Shown here piece after piece: positions 41,005 through 49,420 of a DNA stretch of 64,000 nt. The notes beneath the pieces were generated by a model. That model searched no databases, had not been told where the DNA came from, and worked only from the letters and a program-made list of their open reading frames with translations. The stretch is from positions 527,486 through 591,485 of the forward strand of contig NC_017094.1 in the NCBI RefSeq assembly GCF_000284315.1, read 5' to 3'. Source of the DNA: Leptospirillum ferrooxidans C2-3. Its GTDB lineage: Bacteria; Nitrospirota; Leptospirillia; Leptospirillales; Leptospirillaceae. Each line of letters starts with the position of its first letter. Within the stretch, counting starts at the first letter, position 1. Both the position numbers and the translations under genes were made by a program.

Positions 41005-42027
41005 ATGTCAAAACATTGCTTTCTGAAATCCTTGGCGGATTTTCGGCTGGATGATCGGGGAAACTCATCTTTGCTGGGAATGATCCTTGCAACGGCTCTC
41101 GGCACGATCCTGATTGCGAACACGGTTCCTTTCTGGCTCGAGACACAACATCACGCGCTCATGGACCAGACGACCGCCCAACAGATCCGACAGGTCTCGG
41201 ACGGATTGGCCGGGTATACGAAGGCCTATTATTCCGCGATCGAGGGGGTGAGCACGGCCACCAAGCCGGCGGTCATTCCAATCTCCGCTCTTGTTGCCAC
41301 AGGGTTCTTGCCGGCCGGAACGAACACCGTCGATCCGTATGGGCAGACAGTTGTGGGGGAGATTCTTCAGCCCATTGCCGGTATTCTTGTCGGAGCGGTG
41401 GTCACCCAGGGGGGAACGGCCCCGGCCGGCGCGCACCTGAACCAGCTCGCAACCCTGATCGGGGCTCAAGGGGGATTTGTCCCAACGTCGGATATCCTGT
41501 CCCTCCCTGGGATTTGCGGAACAAACTGCTATCAGGGATCCGGTGGAACATGGAAGGCGAGTTTTTCCCAATACCCTTTTACGGGAGTGGGGCCGGGAAG
41601 CCTGATTGCCCTTCAGCAGTTCAATGCAAACAACATGCCCCAGGATTTTCTCTATCGCTCAAATATTCCTGGATTCCCCCAGGCGAACCAGATGCAGACC
41701 AGTATCAATATGAACGGGAACAACCTCAATAACGCCAACCAGGTGCAGACCTACAACCTGAACAGCCCGAACGGGACCGTCAACATGGACGGAAATTCAC
41801 TTTCTTCCGGTTCGATCAACACGAATGGACAACCAATCTACTCGGGAGTGGCAAATATTAACGGACCTACTGGATATGCCCAATGCTCTCTTCCTCACCC
41901 CGGATATGGGTGTGGGTTAGTAGGACCGACTTACTCTGCGGGCGTAAGTATAGGAGGTGTCCCTATCTGTTTTGGGGTGTTTGGTGCCGATAACAATTCG
42001 GCAGTTTTTCTTGTTCCATGCTTGTAG
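41005..42027 (+). CDS. pilV: PilV tip adhesin with shufflon-encoded C-terminus
   Basis: 340 residues. Leader with DDRG followed by a pilin helix (LLGMILATALGTILIAN). The constant body includes ADGLAGYTKAYY-like and TNTVDPYGQTVV segments and a tail of Asn-rich repeats (NMNGNNLNNANQVQT). The variable C-terminus begins at GQPIYSG, exactly where an inverted repeat lies (41830). The current 65-residue end is VANINGPTGYAQC to FLVPCL. Two other ends, also starting QPI-x-x-G, lie reversed downstream. In R64 the PilV end decides which recipient cells are recognised. Confidence 0.88.
   Translation: MSKHCFLKSLADFRLDDRGNSSLLGMILATALGTILIANTVPFWLETQHHALMDQTTAQQIRQVSDGLAGYTKAYYSAIEGVSTATKPAVIPISALVATGFLPAGTNTVDPYGQTVVGEILQPIAGILVGAVVTQGGTAPAGAHLNQLATLIGAQGGFVPTSDILSLPGICGTNCYQGSGGTWKASFSQYPFTGVGPGSLIALQQFNANNMPQDFLYRSNIPGFPQANQMQTSINMNGNNLNNANQVQTYNLNSPNGTVNMDGNSLSSGSINTNGQPIYSGVANINGPTGYAQCSLPHPGYGCGLVGPTYSAGVSIGGVPICFGVFGADNNSAVFLVPCL
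41828..41847 (+). repeat. Shufflon recombination site 1 (in pilV)
   Basis: Contains CAACCAATCTACTCGGG (41830-41846), repeated in inverted orientation at 42302-42318. The site reads GQPIYSG in the pilV frame and marks the constant/variable border. Confidence 0.88.
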
Positions 42028-42045
42028 ATTGAGCTTTTCCTTTTA

Positions 42046-42318
42046 TCAATCAAAGCACGTCGCTGTTGGGGAGGCTACGTCTCCTGACTCGTTCCAAGAA
42101 TAAAGCGTCCACGACGGGAGGCCACCCGTTACGGTGGGCACGAGCATGTTGGGTCCGTCCGGCCACCCAACCTCCCCCGATAAAGCGCAAAACGCATGTA
42201 TCCCCAATCCCCATGCTCCGGTACAAGCTCCAGCTGAGTAGTAGGGATAAACTCCACAAGGGTTATAGTAAGAGACTTGGTTCGTGTTTGGGTACAACGC
42301 CCCCGAGTAGATTGGTTG
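42046..42318 (-). CDS. Silent alternative PilV C-terminus B
   Basis: A 90-codon open frame with no start of its own, beginning exactly at the recombination site (QPIYSGALYPNTNQ) and ending TGA at 42046. It is rich in Gly, Pro, Trp and Cys, like an adhesin end. Inversion of 41830-42318 would fuse it in frame to pilV in place of the present end. Its stop lies 18 bases from the stop of the active end, so the invertible segment carries two opposed ends, as in R64 segments. Confidence 0.85.
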   Translation of the reverse strand, partial: QPIYSGALYPNTNQVSYYNPCGVYPYYSAGACTGAWGLGIHAFCALSGEVGWPDGPNMLVPTVTGGLPSWTLYSWNESGDVASPTATCFD

Positions 42319-42320
42319 GC
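42301..42320 (-). repeat. Shufflon recombination site 2
   Basis: Inverted copy of site 1; 17 identical bases plus flanking GG. Its codon frame matches the B cassette exactly. Confidence 0.88.
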
Positions 42321-42336
42321 CAATGGCTTTGCTACG

Positions 42337-42349
42337 GCCAATCCATCTC
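42337..42349 (+). repeat. Degenerate shufflon site 3
   Basis: GGCCAATCCATCT matches 11 of 13 bases of the left part of site 2 (GGCCAACCAATCT), in the same orientation as site 1. It lies 19 bases from site 2 and just beyond the stop of cassette C, where a boundary site is expected. Confidence 0.5.
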
Positions 42350-42358
42350 TAGAGGTAC

Positions 42359-42652
42359 TCACCACTGTGCTCCGGGGTTTTGCCATTCTGGTGGTCCACC
42401 ACCAGGGGCCGTATTTCCAGCAGAACCACCTCCACCTCCATTTTCATATGCCTGAGTCATTCGGTCCATTATTGCCAGATTATTGGCAACAATTCCTGTA
42501 AAACACGCCCATTCCCCGGCATAGCACCCACATTCCCCTTTCCAGTAATTGTATTCGAGCGTATATGTCGGGCATGGGCTCACCCATAGGCCCATTTTGT
42601 CTTGCGCCCAAGAAGTTGTAGTCGTATTAACCGTTCCTGCAGAGATTGGTTG
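42359..42652 (-). CDS. Silent alternative PilV C-terminus C
   Basis: A 97-codon open frame without its own start. It begins at recombination site 4 (QPISAGTVNTTTTSW) and ends TGA at 42359. It contains four cysteines (LWVSPC, GECGCYAGEWAC) and a Gly-rich end. If the DNA between sites 1 and 4 were inverted, this end would join pilV in frame. The open frame continues beyond the site toward the recombinase only as a shadow. Confidence 0.82.
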   Translation of the reverse strand, partial: QPISAGTVNTTTTSWAQDKMGLWVSPCPTYTLEYNYWKGECGCYAGEWACFTGIVANNLAIMDRMTQAYENGGGGGSAGNTAPGGGPPEWQNPGAQW

Positions 42653-42654
42653 TC
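42643..42654 (-). repeat. Shufflon recombination site 4
   Basis: Reverse complement reads GACAACCAATCT, identical to the left 12 bases of site 1; the right part differs. In R64 the recombination sites also share only part of their length. Confidence 0.7.
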
Positions 42655-42688
42655 TCTTCCTTTTTCCAGGAGTCTCCGATAAGAGCAC

Positions 42689-43708
42689 ATGCAGACTCCA
42701 ATCATTATTGTGGTTCCTCCTTCTGAACATTCCATCACGATCCGAATCGATTGTTCCTCTTCCTGTCTCTTTAAAAACCAGGTCGTGCCGGTCGTTTCCC
42801 TTCAAACATGCTACGACAGCTATGTTTCCCTGCGTGTTCTGCGCCAATCGACAAGAACGGGTTACAACCGGGTCGTTCTGAAGTATCTTGCCGACTGGCT
42901 GGAACGGGACCTCTCGTCTCTGACGGACGACGAGATCCTCAAAAAATACGCGTGGATCCGGGAAAAATCCGGATCTGCTCAGGCGGCGCTTGCGGTCAGG
43001 GTGCTTAAGGCTCTTTATTCTTATGCGATTGCAAGATTTGGGATTCCAGAACGAAATATTGGAAGGATCCTTCGTGTAGCCGGAATAGCTCTCACTCCCA
43101 TCAGGAAAACACAGCTCATTCACAAGAACGATCTTCCGAAATGGTACAAGGCCGTTTCTTCTCAAAGCAAAACCCGGCAGGAACGCACAGCTCGGGATAT
43201 CTTCCTGGTCGGACTCTTTACCGGTCTCAGGAAAACGGAGATCATGTCCCTCAAGTGGGAAGACATTGATCTTCGGTCCCGAACCCTGACAGCCAGAAAT
43301 ACAAAAAATCACAGGGACCATACTCTGCCACTTCCGGATTTTCTGGTTCGACTTTTACGGGAACGAAAACCGGATGTGGGGAAATCTACCCATGTTTTTC
43401 CGGGAAAGGATCTTACCGGTCGAATCCGGGATATTGACGATTCCCGATTTCGGGTGATCGAGGAATCCGGAATTGCCTTCACGATTCATGATCTCAGGAG
43501 AACCTTTGCGACGATCGCGGCGGAGATGGGTATACCACCTTACCTTCTGAAAAAGCTCCTGAACCACAAGTCCGGAGACGTTACTGAGGGGTACGTGATC
43601 TCGACTGTCGAAATTTTACGGAGTTCTGTTCAGAAGATCGCGAAACGGATAGAAGATCTCTGCCGGATGAAAAAGGAGGAAGAACCGGTCCGGGAGGAGT
43701 CTGCATAA
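42689..43708 (+). CDS. rci: Rci-like shufflon tyrosine recombinase
   Basis: 339 residues from the ATG at 42689; a GTG at 42710 is another possible start. The N-terminal SAM-like DNA-binding domain is around STRTGYNRVVLKYLADWL. The catalytic set is complete: R181 (TGLRKTEIM), a Lys in the beta-hairpin (TKNHR), H267-xx-R270 (HDLRRTF), H293 (LLNH) and Y302 (EGYVI). It lies directly after the pilV cassettes, as rci does in R64, so it is the likely enzyme for their inversion. A role as a general integrase cannot be excluded. Confidence 0.88.
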   Translation: MQTPIIIVVPPSEHSITIRIDCSSSCLFKNQVVPVVSLQTCYDSYVSLRVLRQSTRTGYNRVVLKYLADWLERDLSSLTDDEILKKYAWIREKSGSAQAALAVRVLKALYSYAIARFGIPERNIGRILRVAGIALTPIRKTQLIHKNDLPKWYKAVSSQSKTRQERTARDIFLVGLFTGLRKTEIMSLKWEDIDLRSRTLTARNTKNHRDHTLPLPDFLVRLLRERKPDVGKSTHVFPGKDLTGRIRDIDDSRFRVIEESGIAFTIHDLRRTFATIAAEMGIPPYLLKKLLNHKSGDVTEGYVISTVEILRSSVQKIAKRIEDLCRMKKEEEPVREESA

Positions 43709-44194
43709 AGAGAATCAGAACACGCATGGTTCGGAATCATAACTGATGATCGGTCAAGTTAGGGATCGGCCGGCAATAAGATATCTTATACACGGTTGGA
43801 GCCACTCTCAAATATAGCAATTTTCTGTACCTTTAAGTTCCTTCAAACTTCTGCGTTTGCCCCCATCACAATGGTCTGTTTGAAAAATAGAGGAACAAAT
43901 TTTTGGTGGTACAGAGGGGATGCCTCATCTGGACCATCTATTTGTCAGTTTGTTGGCATTATTGTCAGTGGCTTCTACCATGGAGATCCCTTAAGTCTTT
44001 TGAATCATTTTTTTTATTTTTTTGGCATACATGTTGCTGTATATTTTGCAGAATAAGTAAATAAATAATTATTTTCAATCAATCCGTGTGGAGTGAGAGC
44101 ATTTTGGTATGGTTGGATTCTCCCTCGCCATCATCCCCGACACTACGGAATGAGCTAATAGGAAAAGATCCTATTTTCTTAAAAGGGGAATGAC
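43709..44194. other. AT-rich intergenic region
   Basis: About 490 bases separating the pilus operon from the c-di-GMP cluster. An open frame at 43796-44056 has no ribosome site and unlikely composition. I see no gene or convincing terminator; promoters for the next operon are expected here. Confidence 0.5.
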
Positions 44195-44992
44195 TTGGAA
44201 AACTTTATCGTGAATACAACCCTTATCCCCTCATCCTCATCCGATCCGCCTCAAATCCAGGAATCACCCTCCTCGCATTCTGTTTCTTCCCTCCTCGACG
44301 TTCTGCATCAAACAACTCTTGTTTTTCTTGAGGAAATGATGACCCAGCTTGACCGATGGACCTATGAGAAGAGATTTCACTCCTACCGGGTCAGCATTCT
44401 CTCGGAAGAGTTGGGGAAGAGAATGGGGTTGTCTCCTTCCCGACTGACGATATTGAGAGGCGGAGCCCTTCTCCACGATATCGGAAAGATTCGGATTCAG
44501 CAGGATATTCTGAATAAACCCGGTGCACTCACTCCTAATGAATGGTCCATTATGCGGCAGCATCCAGCCCATGGCCGCTCGATCCTCTCCCAAATTCCCA
44601 GCCTCGCTTTTGCGAAGGATATTGTCTATCAGCACCATGAACGTTGGAATGGGACTGGATACCCAAAAGGGTTGAAACAGGATGCCATTCAGATGGAGTC
44701 CCGCATTTTTGGGGTAGTCGACAGCTATGATGCGATGATATCCCGCCGTTCTTACAACATTGTGAAATCCCATGAAGAAGCGATCGAAGAGATCCAGCGG
44801 AATTCCGGAATACTCTTCGACCCTGAGGTCGTTCACGCATTCGAGAATATTTCGAGAGAGTTTTTCGACCAGGTTGAATTCGGCCGGAGTCATCCCCGTT
44901 TTATTCAGGAGTTTTTTGTGCCGGAAGAATATCTGGCTCTGCTTGTTCCATTGGGGCAGTCCGTAGCCGAAAAAAAGGGAATTTCTTCATGA
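44195..44992 (+). CDS. HD-GYP c-di-GMP phosphodiesterase
   Basis: 265 residues from a TTG at 44195 (AAAAGGGGAA upstream). HD-GYP domain from about residue 55: GGALLHDIGKIRI with the HD pair near 94-95, MRQHPAHGRSIL, IVYQHHERWNGTGYPKGL with the GYP motif, and ARIFGVVDSYDAMISRRSY-like ending. All hallmark residues are visible, so it probably degrades c-di-GMP. The start of the diguanylate cyclase gene overlaps its stop (ATGA), so opposing enzymes are made together. Confidence 0.9.
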   Translation: MENFIVNTTLIPSSSSDPPQIQESPSSHSVSSLLDVLHQTTLVFLEEMMTQLDRWTYEKRFHSYRVSILSEELGKRMGLSPSRLTILRGGALLHDIGKIRIQQDILNKPGALTPNEWSIMRQHPAHGRSILSQIPSLAFAKDIVYQHHERWNGTGYPKGLKQDAIQMESRIFGVVDSYDAMISRRSYNIVKSHEEAIEEIQRNSGILFDPEVVHAFENISREFFDQVEFGRSHPRFIQEFFVPEEYLALLVPLGQSVAEKKGISS

Positions 44993-46707
44993 AAGAAAAA
45001 ACCATTCGGGGCTACATCCAGAGATTGATCAACCGGGTCCGCTTTGGCGCGGTTTTTTTCTTTCTTGTATGGGTTGGATTTATTGCCCTTTACATTTCAG
45101 TTGGACAAGGTGTTCTCAAAAAGGAAAAGAGCATTCTGGTCGATGAACAAATCGAACGGAACTTTCTGAGGCTCCAGGAACCTTTGAGCGTGTATGTGGA
45201 AACGCACAGTTCTTCCCAGAAACTTCGTTTCAATATCATCCTTCAGAAAATACTCTCAAAAATACCCGAATATGCCGTGCAATCTCCAGGAAGTGTTTTC
45301 ACTCCTTCAGAACAAAGGATCAAAGGAATCATCTTGCAGATCCGGTCATTGGGAAACGCCCTCTTCATTCCAGACATTGGAAAGAAGGAACGGGAACAAC
45401 TTTCACTAACGCTCACCAATCTCATTTTCGAATCGGTCCACAAGGAAATTGATCCTCTTCTCATCGAATTGCGGGCGCAGGAGATAAAGAGTATCCACCA
45501 GATGTTCTTGGTCATCCTTTTTAATGTCTTTTTCCTTCTCTCGGAACTTGTTCTTCTCTTATGGATAGGGCGCCCTCTTCGAAACTATGTCGAAAAATCC
45601 CTTCTGAGACCTCTGGAAGATCTGGCGATCTGGTCTCGGGGAGTGACAAAAGGGGAGGAGATGGCGTTCGGACACCTCGAATCTTTCCCAAAGGATGAGG
45701 AAATTAGGGATCTGGTTGGGTCCATCCGGTCGATGAAAGAGTCTCTATTACAGTCGTTGGGACATACCGAGCGCAAACTTCAGTATAACGAACTCCTGTC
45801 GATGATCATCCAGGCTTCGGGCTTCATGTCCAGGGAAGAGGACATCCTCAATGTATCCCGTCAAGCTTTGATGTCGGTATTTGCTGGAAAACCGATAGAG
45901 ATTCATTTCCATCTTGGAGCGTTTTCCGAAGTGGATGAATGCTGGGCTATGAGGAAGGGAGGACTGATCAGCGATCAGGACTGGAATGGATTGGTCCGCT
46001 GCCACCAATGTGAACATAGCCTGATGGAAAGAACGTATCTCTGTGCCCCCATCCAGTCCTCTGAAGAGACTCTCGGGACGATCACGCTAAGGGCGCAAGG
46101 GGTATTTGGATGGGCAGAAGAAGACCGTTCATTCTTAAGGGATGTCGCGGCCCATGTTGGAATGTCTCTCTCAAAACTCAGACTGTTGCATCGGCATAGG
46201 AACGAAGCAATTCTTGACCCGCTGACCGGCTTGTACAATCGGCGATATCTGGAAGACTTTTTCCAGAGGGCGGTGGCTCTTATGCTCCGACATGGAACCC
46301 CTTACACCTTTATTATGCTGGATATCGACCATTTTAAAGAGATTAATGACACGCATGGGCATGAAACAGGAGATAAGGTCCTCCGGGAATTTTCGGAAAT
46401 CATCCGGAGCAGTATGCGACAGGGGGAAGATATGGCTGCGCGTGTTGGAGGGGAGGAATTCGCGATCATTGTGTTTGGAAACAGATCCCAGGCTTTTGTC
46501 GTGGCGGAAAAGATCCGAAAGACAACAGAGTCAAGATGGGAAAGGGTGAAGGAACTCAATGTGACCATATCGGCAGGACTTGCGGAATTCTTTCCGGAGA
46601 CTTCCCTGGCCGAGGTGATGAAAGAAGCCGATCAATCACTCTATCAGGCCAAGAAGGAAGGGAGAAACAGGACGGTCATGGCAGGGGAAAAGGGGAACAT
46701 GTTTTAA
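44989..46707 (+). CDS. Membrane diguanylate cyclase with GAF-like domain
   Basis: 572 residues. Transmembrane helices at about 19-40 and 170-192 flank a periplasmic sensor, followed by a HAMP-like linker, a GAF-like domain (about 260-400) and a C-terminal GGDEF domain. The active site is VGGEEF near residue 487, and DPLTGLYNRRYLEDFF starts the domain. The usual inhibitory site RxxD upstream is shifted (R-Q-G-E-D), so product inhibition may be weakened. It would make c-di-GMP in answer to an external signal. Confidence 0.9.
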   Translation: MKEKTIRGYIQRLINRVRFGAVFFFLVWVGFIALYISVGQGVLKKEKSILVDEQIERNFLRLQEPLSVYVETHSSSQKLRFNIILQKILSKIPEYAVQSPGSVFTPSEQRIKGIILQIRSLGNALFIPDIGKKEREQLSLTLTNLIFESVHKEIDPLLIELRAQEIKSIHQMFLVILFNVFFLLSELVLLLWIGRPLRNYVEKSLLRPLEDLAIWSRGVTKGEEMAFGHLESFPKDEEIRDLVGSIRSMKESLLQSLGHTERKLQYNELLSMIIQASGFMSREEDILNVSRQALMSVFAGKPIEIHFHLGAFSEVDECWAMRKGGLISDQDWNGLVRCHQCEHSLMERTYLCAPIQSSEETLGTITLRAQGVFGWAEEDRSFLRDVAAHVGMSLSKLRLLHRHRNEAILDPLTGLYNRRYLEDFFQRAVALMLRHGTPYTFIMLDIDHFKEINDTHGHETGDKVLREFSEIIRSSMRQGEDMAARVGGEEFAIIVFGNRSQAFVVAEKIRKTTESRWERVKELNVTISAGLAEFFPETSLAEVMKEADQSLYQAKKEGRNRTVMAGEKGNMF

Positions 46708-46790
46708 ATATTGATGAATGACAAAGGTGCTTCCTAAATAGAGTCGTCTCCAATTATAGATTGTTTTTGCAATATACACAGGAGGTCACA

Positions 46791-47972
46791 ATGGCATGGT
46801 TTGGCAGATCGGCACAATTGAATGAATACGAGAGACCTCTGAGTGAGCCAAAAGACGAGTCAGACTTTTTAAATGATAGCCGGATCCTGCGAAAAATTCT
46901 GGACTCCCTTCCCGATTTTGGGATTGCGATCGCTTCAGCCGATATGTGTCCGGGAAAATCGGGAAATCGCATTCTCTATATGAATCAGACCATGAAGGGA
47001 ATTGTTTCGAGGATGGAGTCAGAAATGAAGAAAAGCTTCGGAGTGTCTGGCTCCGAAGTCATGGGAGGCTCCATTCACCGGTTTCATAAGGATCCCGACC
47101 GGATTAAAAAAATTCTTGAAGGAATTCAACCAGGGGAAGTGCGCAAGAATCAGGTCATGGATATCGGGGGAATCAGCCTTCTTTCGACGACCGAGCCAAT
47201 TATCGATCCGTCTTCAACCCGGGTATTGGGGTATATGACGATCTTCAAGGACATCACAAGTGATATTCTTCTTGAAAAATCTGTCGATTCCCAACAGAAA
47301 TCTTCGGAGACTCTCTCAAAGGCAATGGAGGATCTCAATTCGGGAATCAGGGAGATCGTCAAAACGACAGGGAATGCTTCTGGCGAAGCCCAAAAAACCC
47401 GATTGGAGGGCGAGGCTGGCCGGAACACTCTAAAAGATCTTCTCTCTCAGGTCAGGGAAGCCGGCGAAGCGATGCGGGCGCTTGTGGGTGTCGTGAATAC
47501 CCTGAATGCCCGAAGCCAGGAGATTGGCAAAGTCGTGGAGGTGATCGATGACATCGCAAGCCAGACAAATCTTCTGGCCCTGAACGCGGCGATTGAAGCG
47601 GCCCGGGCGGGAGACCAGGGAAGAGGCTTTGCCGTTGTGGCTGACGAAGTCCGGAAGCTTGCCGAACGCACCATTCGGGCGACGAAGGAAATTGGATCGA
47701 CCATCCGCGAGTCTCAGAACGATACGACTCAGACCGTAACACTGATTCACGGAACTCTGGGAATGGTAACGGAAAGCCAGTCCAAGGCCGAAGTGGTTGG
47801 AACGGTCTTTGAGTCGATACTCTCCCATGCGACTATTTTATCCGATACTCTGAAATCCATTGTAGGAGTTACGGAAACACAATCAAAAAGCGTATCGGAA
47901 GTCAGAGATCAACTGGACCTTTTGGTGGAAGGAATGAAGGAGACGATGGATGGAGTCAAGTCCAAAGTGTGA
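46791..47972 (+). CDS. PAS-linked methyl-accepting chemotaxis-like protein
   Basis: 393 residues; ATG at 46791 after AGGAGGTCACA. A PAS-like domain at about 30-165 ([23 protein letters not shown]) is followed by a chemoreceptor signalling domain with the hairpin tip [24 protein letters not shown] and [16 protein letters not shown]. There is no transmembrane segment, so it is a soluble receptor. Without the rest of the chemotaxis operon in view, it could feed the host's pathway or a c-di-GMP pathway. Confidence 0.9.
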   Translation: MAWFGRSAQLNEYERPLSEPKDESDFLNDSRILRKILDSLPDFGIAIASADMCPGKSGNRILYMNQTMKGIVSRMESEMKKSFGVSGSEVMGGSIHRFHKDPDRIKKILEGIQPGEVRKNQVMDIGGISLLSTTEPIIDPSSTRVLGYMTIFKDITSDILLEKSVDSQQKSSETLSKAMEDLNSGIREIVKTTGNASGEAQKTRLEGEAGRNTLKDLLSQVREAGEAMRALVGVVNTLNARSQEIGKVVEVIDDIASQTNLLALNAAIEAARAGDQGRGFAVVADEVRKLAERTIRATKEIGSTIRESQNDTTQTVTLIHGTLGMVTESQSKAEVVGTVFESILSHATILSDTLKSIVGVTETQSKSVSEVRDQLDLLVEGMKETMDGVKSKV

Positions 47973-48150
47973 AACTTGGTGTGTATATGTGGATCCAAGT
48001 TATTGAGTGAGTGGAATAAATCCATCTTGGATACTCCAGCCTAAAATAAGAGAAGGGCAATGCCTTACTTATTGACCTGCAGATTCTGCAGTCGAGGCTG
48101 TTTCTTTTTTTATTTCGAGATCCTTTTTTGGATAGAATGACTTTTTATTA

Positions 48151-49314
48151 ATGATTCCCATATGTAAAGAAAAACTTGATCCAGCTCTTCTCGGAAAAAT
48201 CGTTGTGGCGAGATTTTTGGAACTCCCTCTTCAACGTTTCGACCTGTTTGTGCAACGCCTCGAGTCGGAACTATTAACCCAGAGACTCTCCGGAGTTATC
48301 ACGATTCGAGAAATTGAAGGCACAAAAATGGGCCAGAATGTTGATCCGGAGGGAAAGACGATCGGAGAGATTGGATGGGAAGGAAATACTCCAGAACTTC
48401 TATATCATAAAAAGAGTTATATTAGGACATATCACTTCGATGATACCGATCAAGAAGGGATTCTCCAGAAAAAAGAATTCCAAAAAATGGTTCAGAGTTT
48501 CCGGCTCATCAATACCAGAAATCATTTGACCTATGCTTTGATCCAATACATGCTCCGTTATCAGGCGACGTATCTTCGAGCCTCCGACCCAACGCTTCTC
48601 CGCCCATTGACCCAGAGCCAGATTTCCTTTGGTCTGGCAACTGGCGGGTTTTATTCGGGCATTGCCGACTCTAGCCGTATATCCCGTCTCATTAGGACTC
48701 TTTTCGTAAAAATGCCGGATAACCGGATCCGTGACCTTTCGATTCTTTCCCCGAGTTCTCGTGAAATTTGTTGTCATTTTATCAATAGAGTGATAAAACT
48801 TGAAAGATCATTGATGGATGAAGGAAAACTTTTGGATCCACTCACGGATGGGGAGATCGCTGAACGGGTAGGTGCAGACTTCGGATCCCATTTGTCGAGA
48901 AGAACGGTCGCTTACATTCGCCGTGAACTCGGTATCCCTGAGGGAAAGGAGCGACGGCAGGTAAGGTGTTACCATGTGGCGACGGCACACTTTTCTCCAC
49001 CGATGTTTCTTTCCACACCAATTTTGAGAGAGGTTGTTCCAAACGAACCAGGAGTGTATGAAATCCGCTCGTTTGTTCCGGGGTCTCATGAAGGTGTTAT
49101 CTACATCGGCTCTACTAGGGATCTCAGGAAAAGGTTGCATCACCATCTTCAAGGAACCGGAAATAACCAGCGACTTCGGGAAAAAATCGTCAGAGGTGCC
49201 AGGTTCCGCTTCCGGATTGTCAGAGAACACTGGCGGGATGAGGAGCGAGAGATTTACCGGACATTCTGCGTCACATACGGAACGCCTCCCGAGTGCAACC
49301 GCATGAGTCCGTGA
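48151..49314 (+). CDS. Sigma-54 C-terminal-like protein fused to GIY-YIG nuclease
   Basis: 387 residues. Residues about 110-275 resemble the core-binding and DNA-binding parts of sigma-54: PLTQSQISFGLA, ADSSRISRLIR, LSPSSREICCHFI, PLTDGEIAERV, and an RpoN-box-like RRTVAYIRRELGIP. The activator-contact region I is missing. The last 95 residues are a GIY-YIG nuclease: GVYEIRSF, VIYIGSTRDLRKRLHHHL, a catalytic Glu in RDEEREIY, and CNRM. I know of no such fusion. It may bind -24/-12-like DNA and cut it, or it may be a regulator built from sigma-54 parts. The start lacks a strong ribosome site. Confidence 0.7.
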   Translation: MIPICKEKLDPALLGKIVVARFLELPLQRFDLFVQRLESELLTQRLSGVITIREIEGTKMGQNVDPEGKTIGEIGWEGNTPELLYHKKSYIRTYHFDDTDQEGILQKKEFQKMVQSFRLINTRNHLTYALIQYMLRYQATYLRASDPTLLRPLTQSQISFGLATGGFYSGIADSSRISRLIRTLFVKMPDNRIRDLSILSPSSREICCHFINRVIKLERSLMDEGKLLDPLTDGEIAERVGADFGSHLSRRTVAYIRRELGIPEGKERRQVRCYHVATAHFSPPMFLSTPILREVVPNEPGVYEIRSFVPGSHEGVIYIGSTRDLRKRLHHHLQGTGNNQRLREKIVRGARFRFRIVREHWRDEEREIYRTFCVTYGTPPECNRMSP

Positions 49315-49366
49315 AGAAACGAACCCTCTCGGAAATAAGGAGGTTCCTCCTTGGAAAGATTTTTGC

Positions 49367-49400
<34 letters not shown>

Positions 49401-49420
49401 CTTCAGGTCTCAACCGGTCG

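Noticed and set aside
42689-43708. Recombinase as the integrase of an integrative element with an att site nearby
   Set aside because: No tRNA gene or direct repeat pair is seen. Its position right after the pilV cassettes fits an Rci role better.
43796-44056. Open frame of 86 codons after rci
   Set aside because: No ribosome site and composition unlike neighbouring genes; treated as intergenic.
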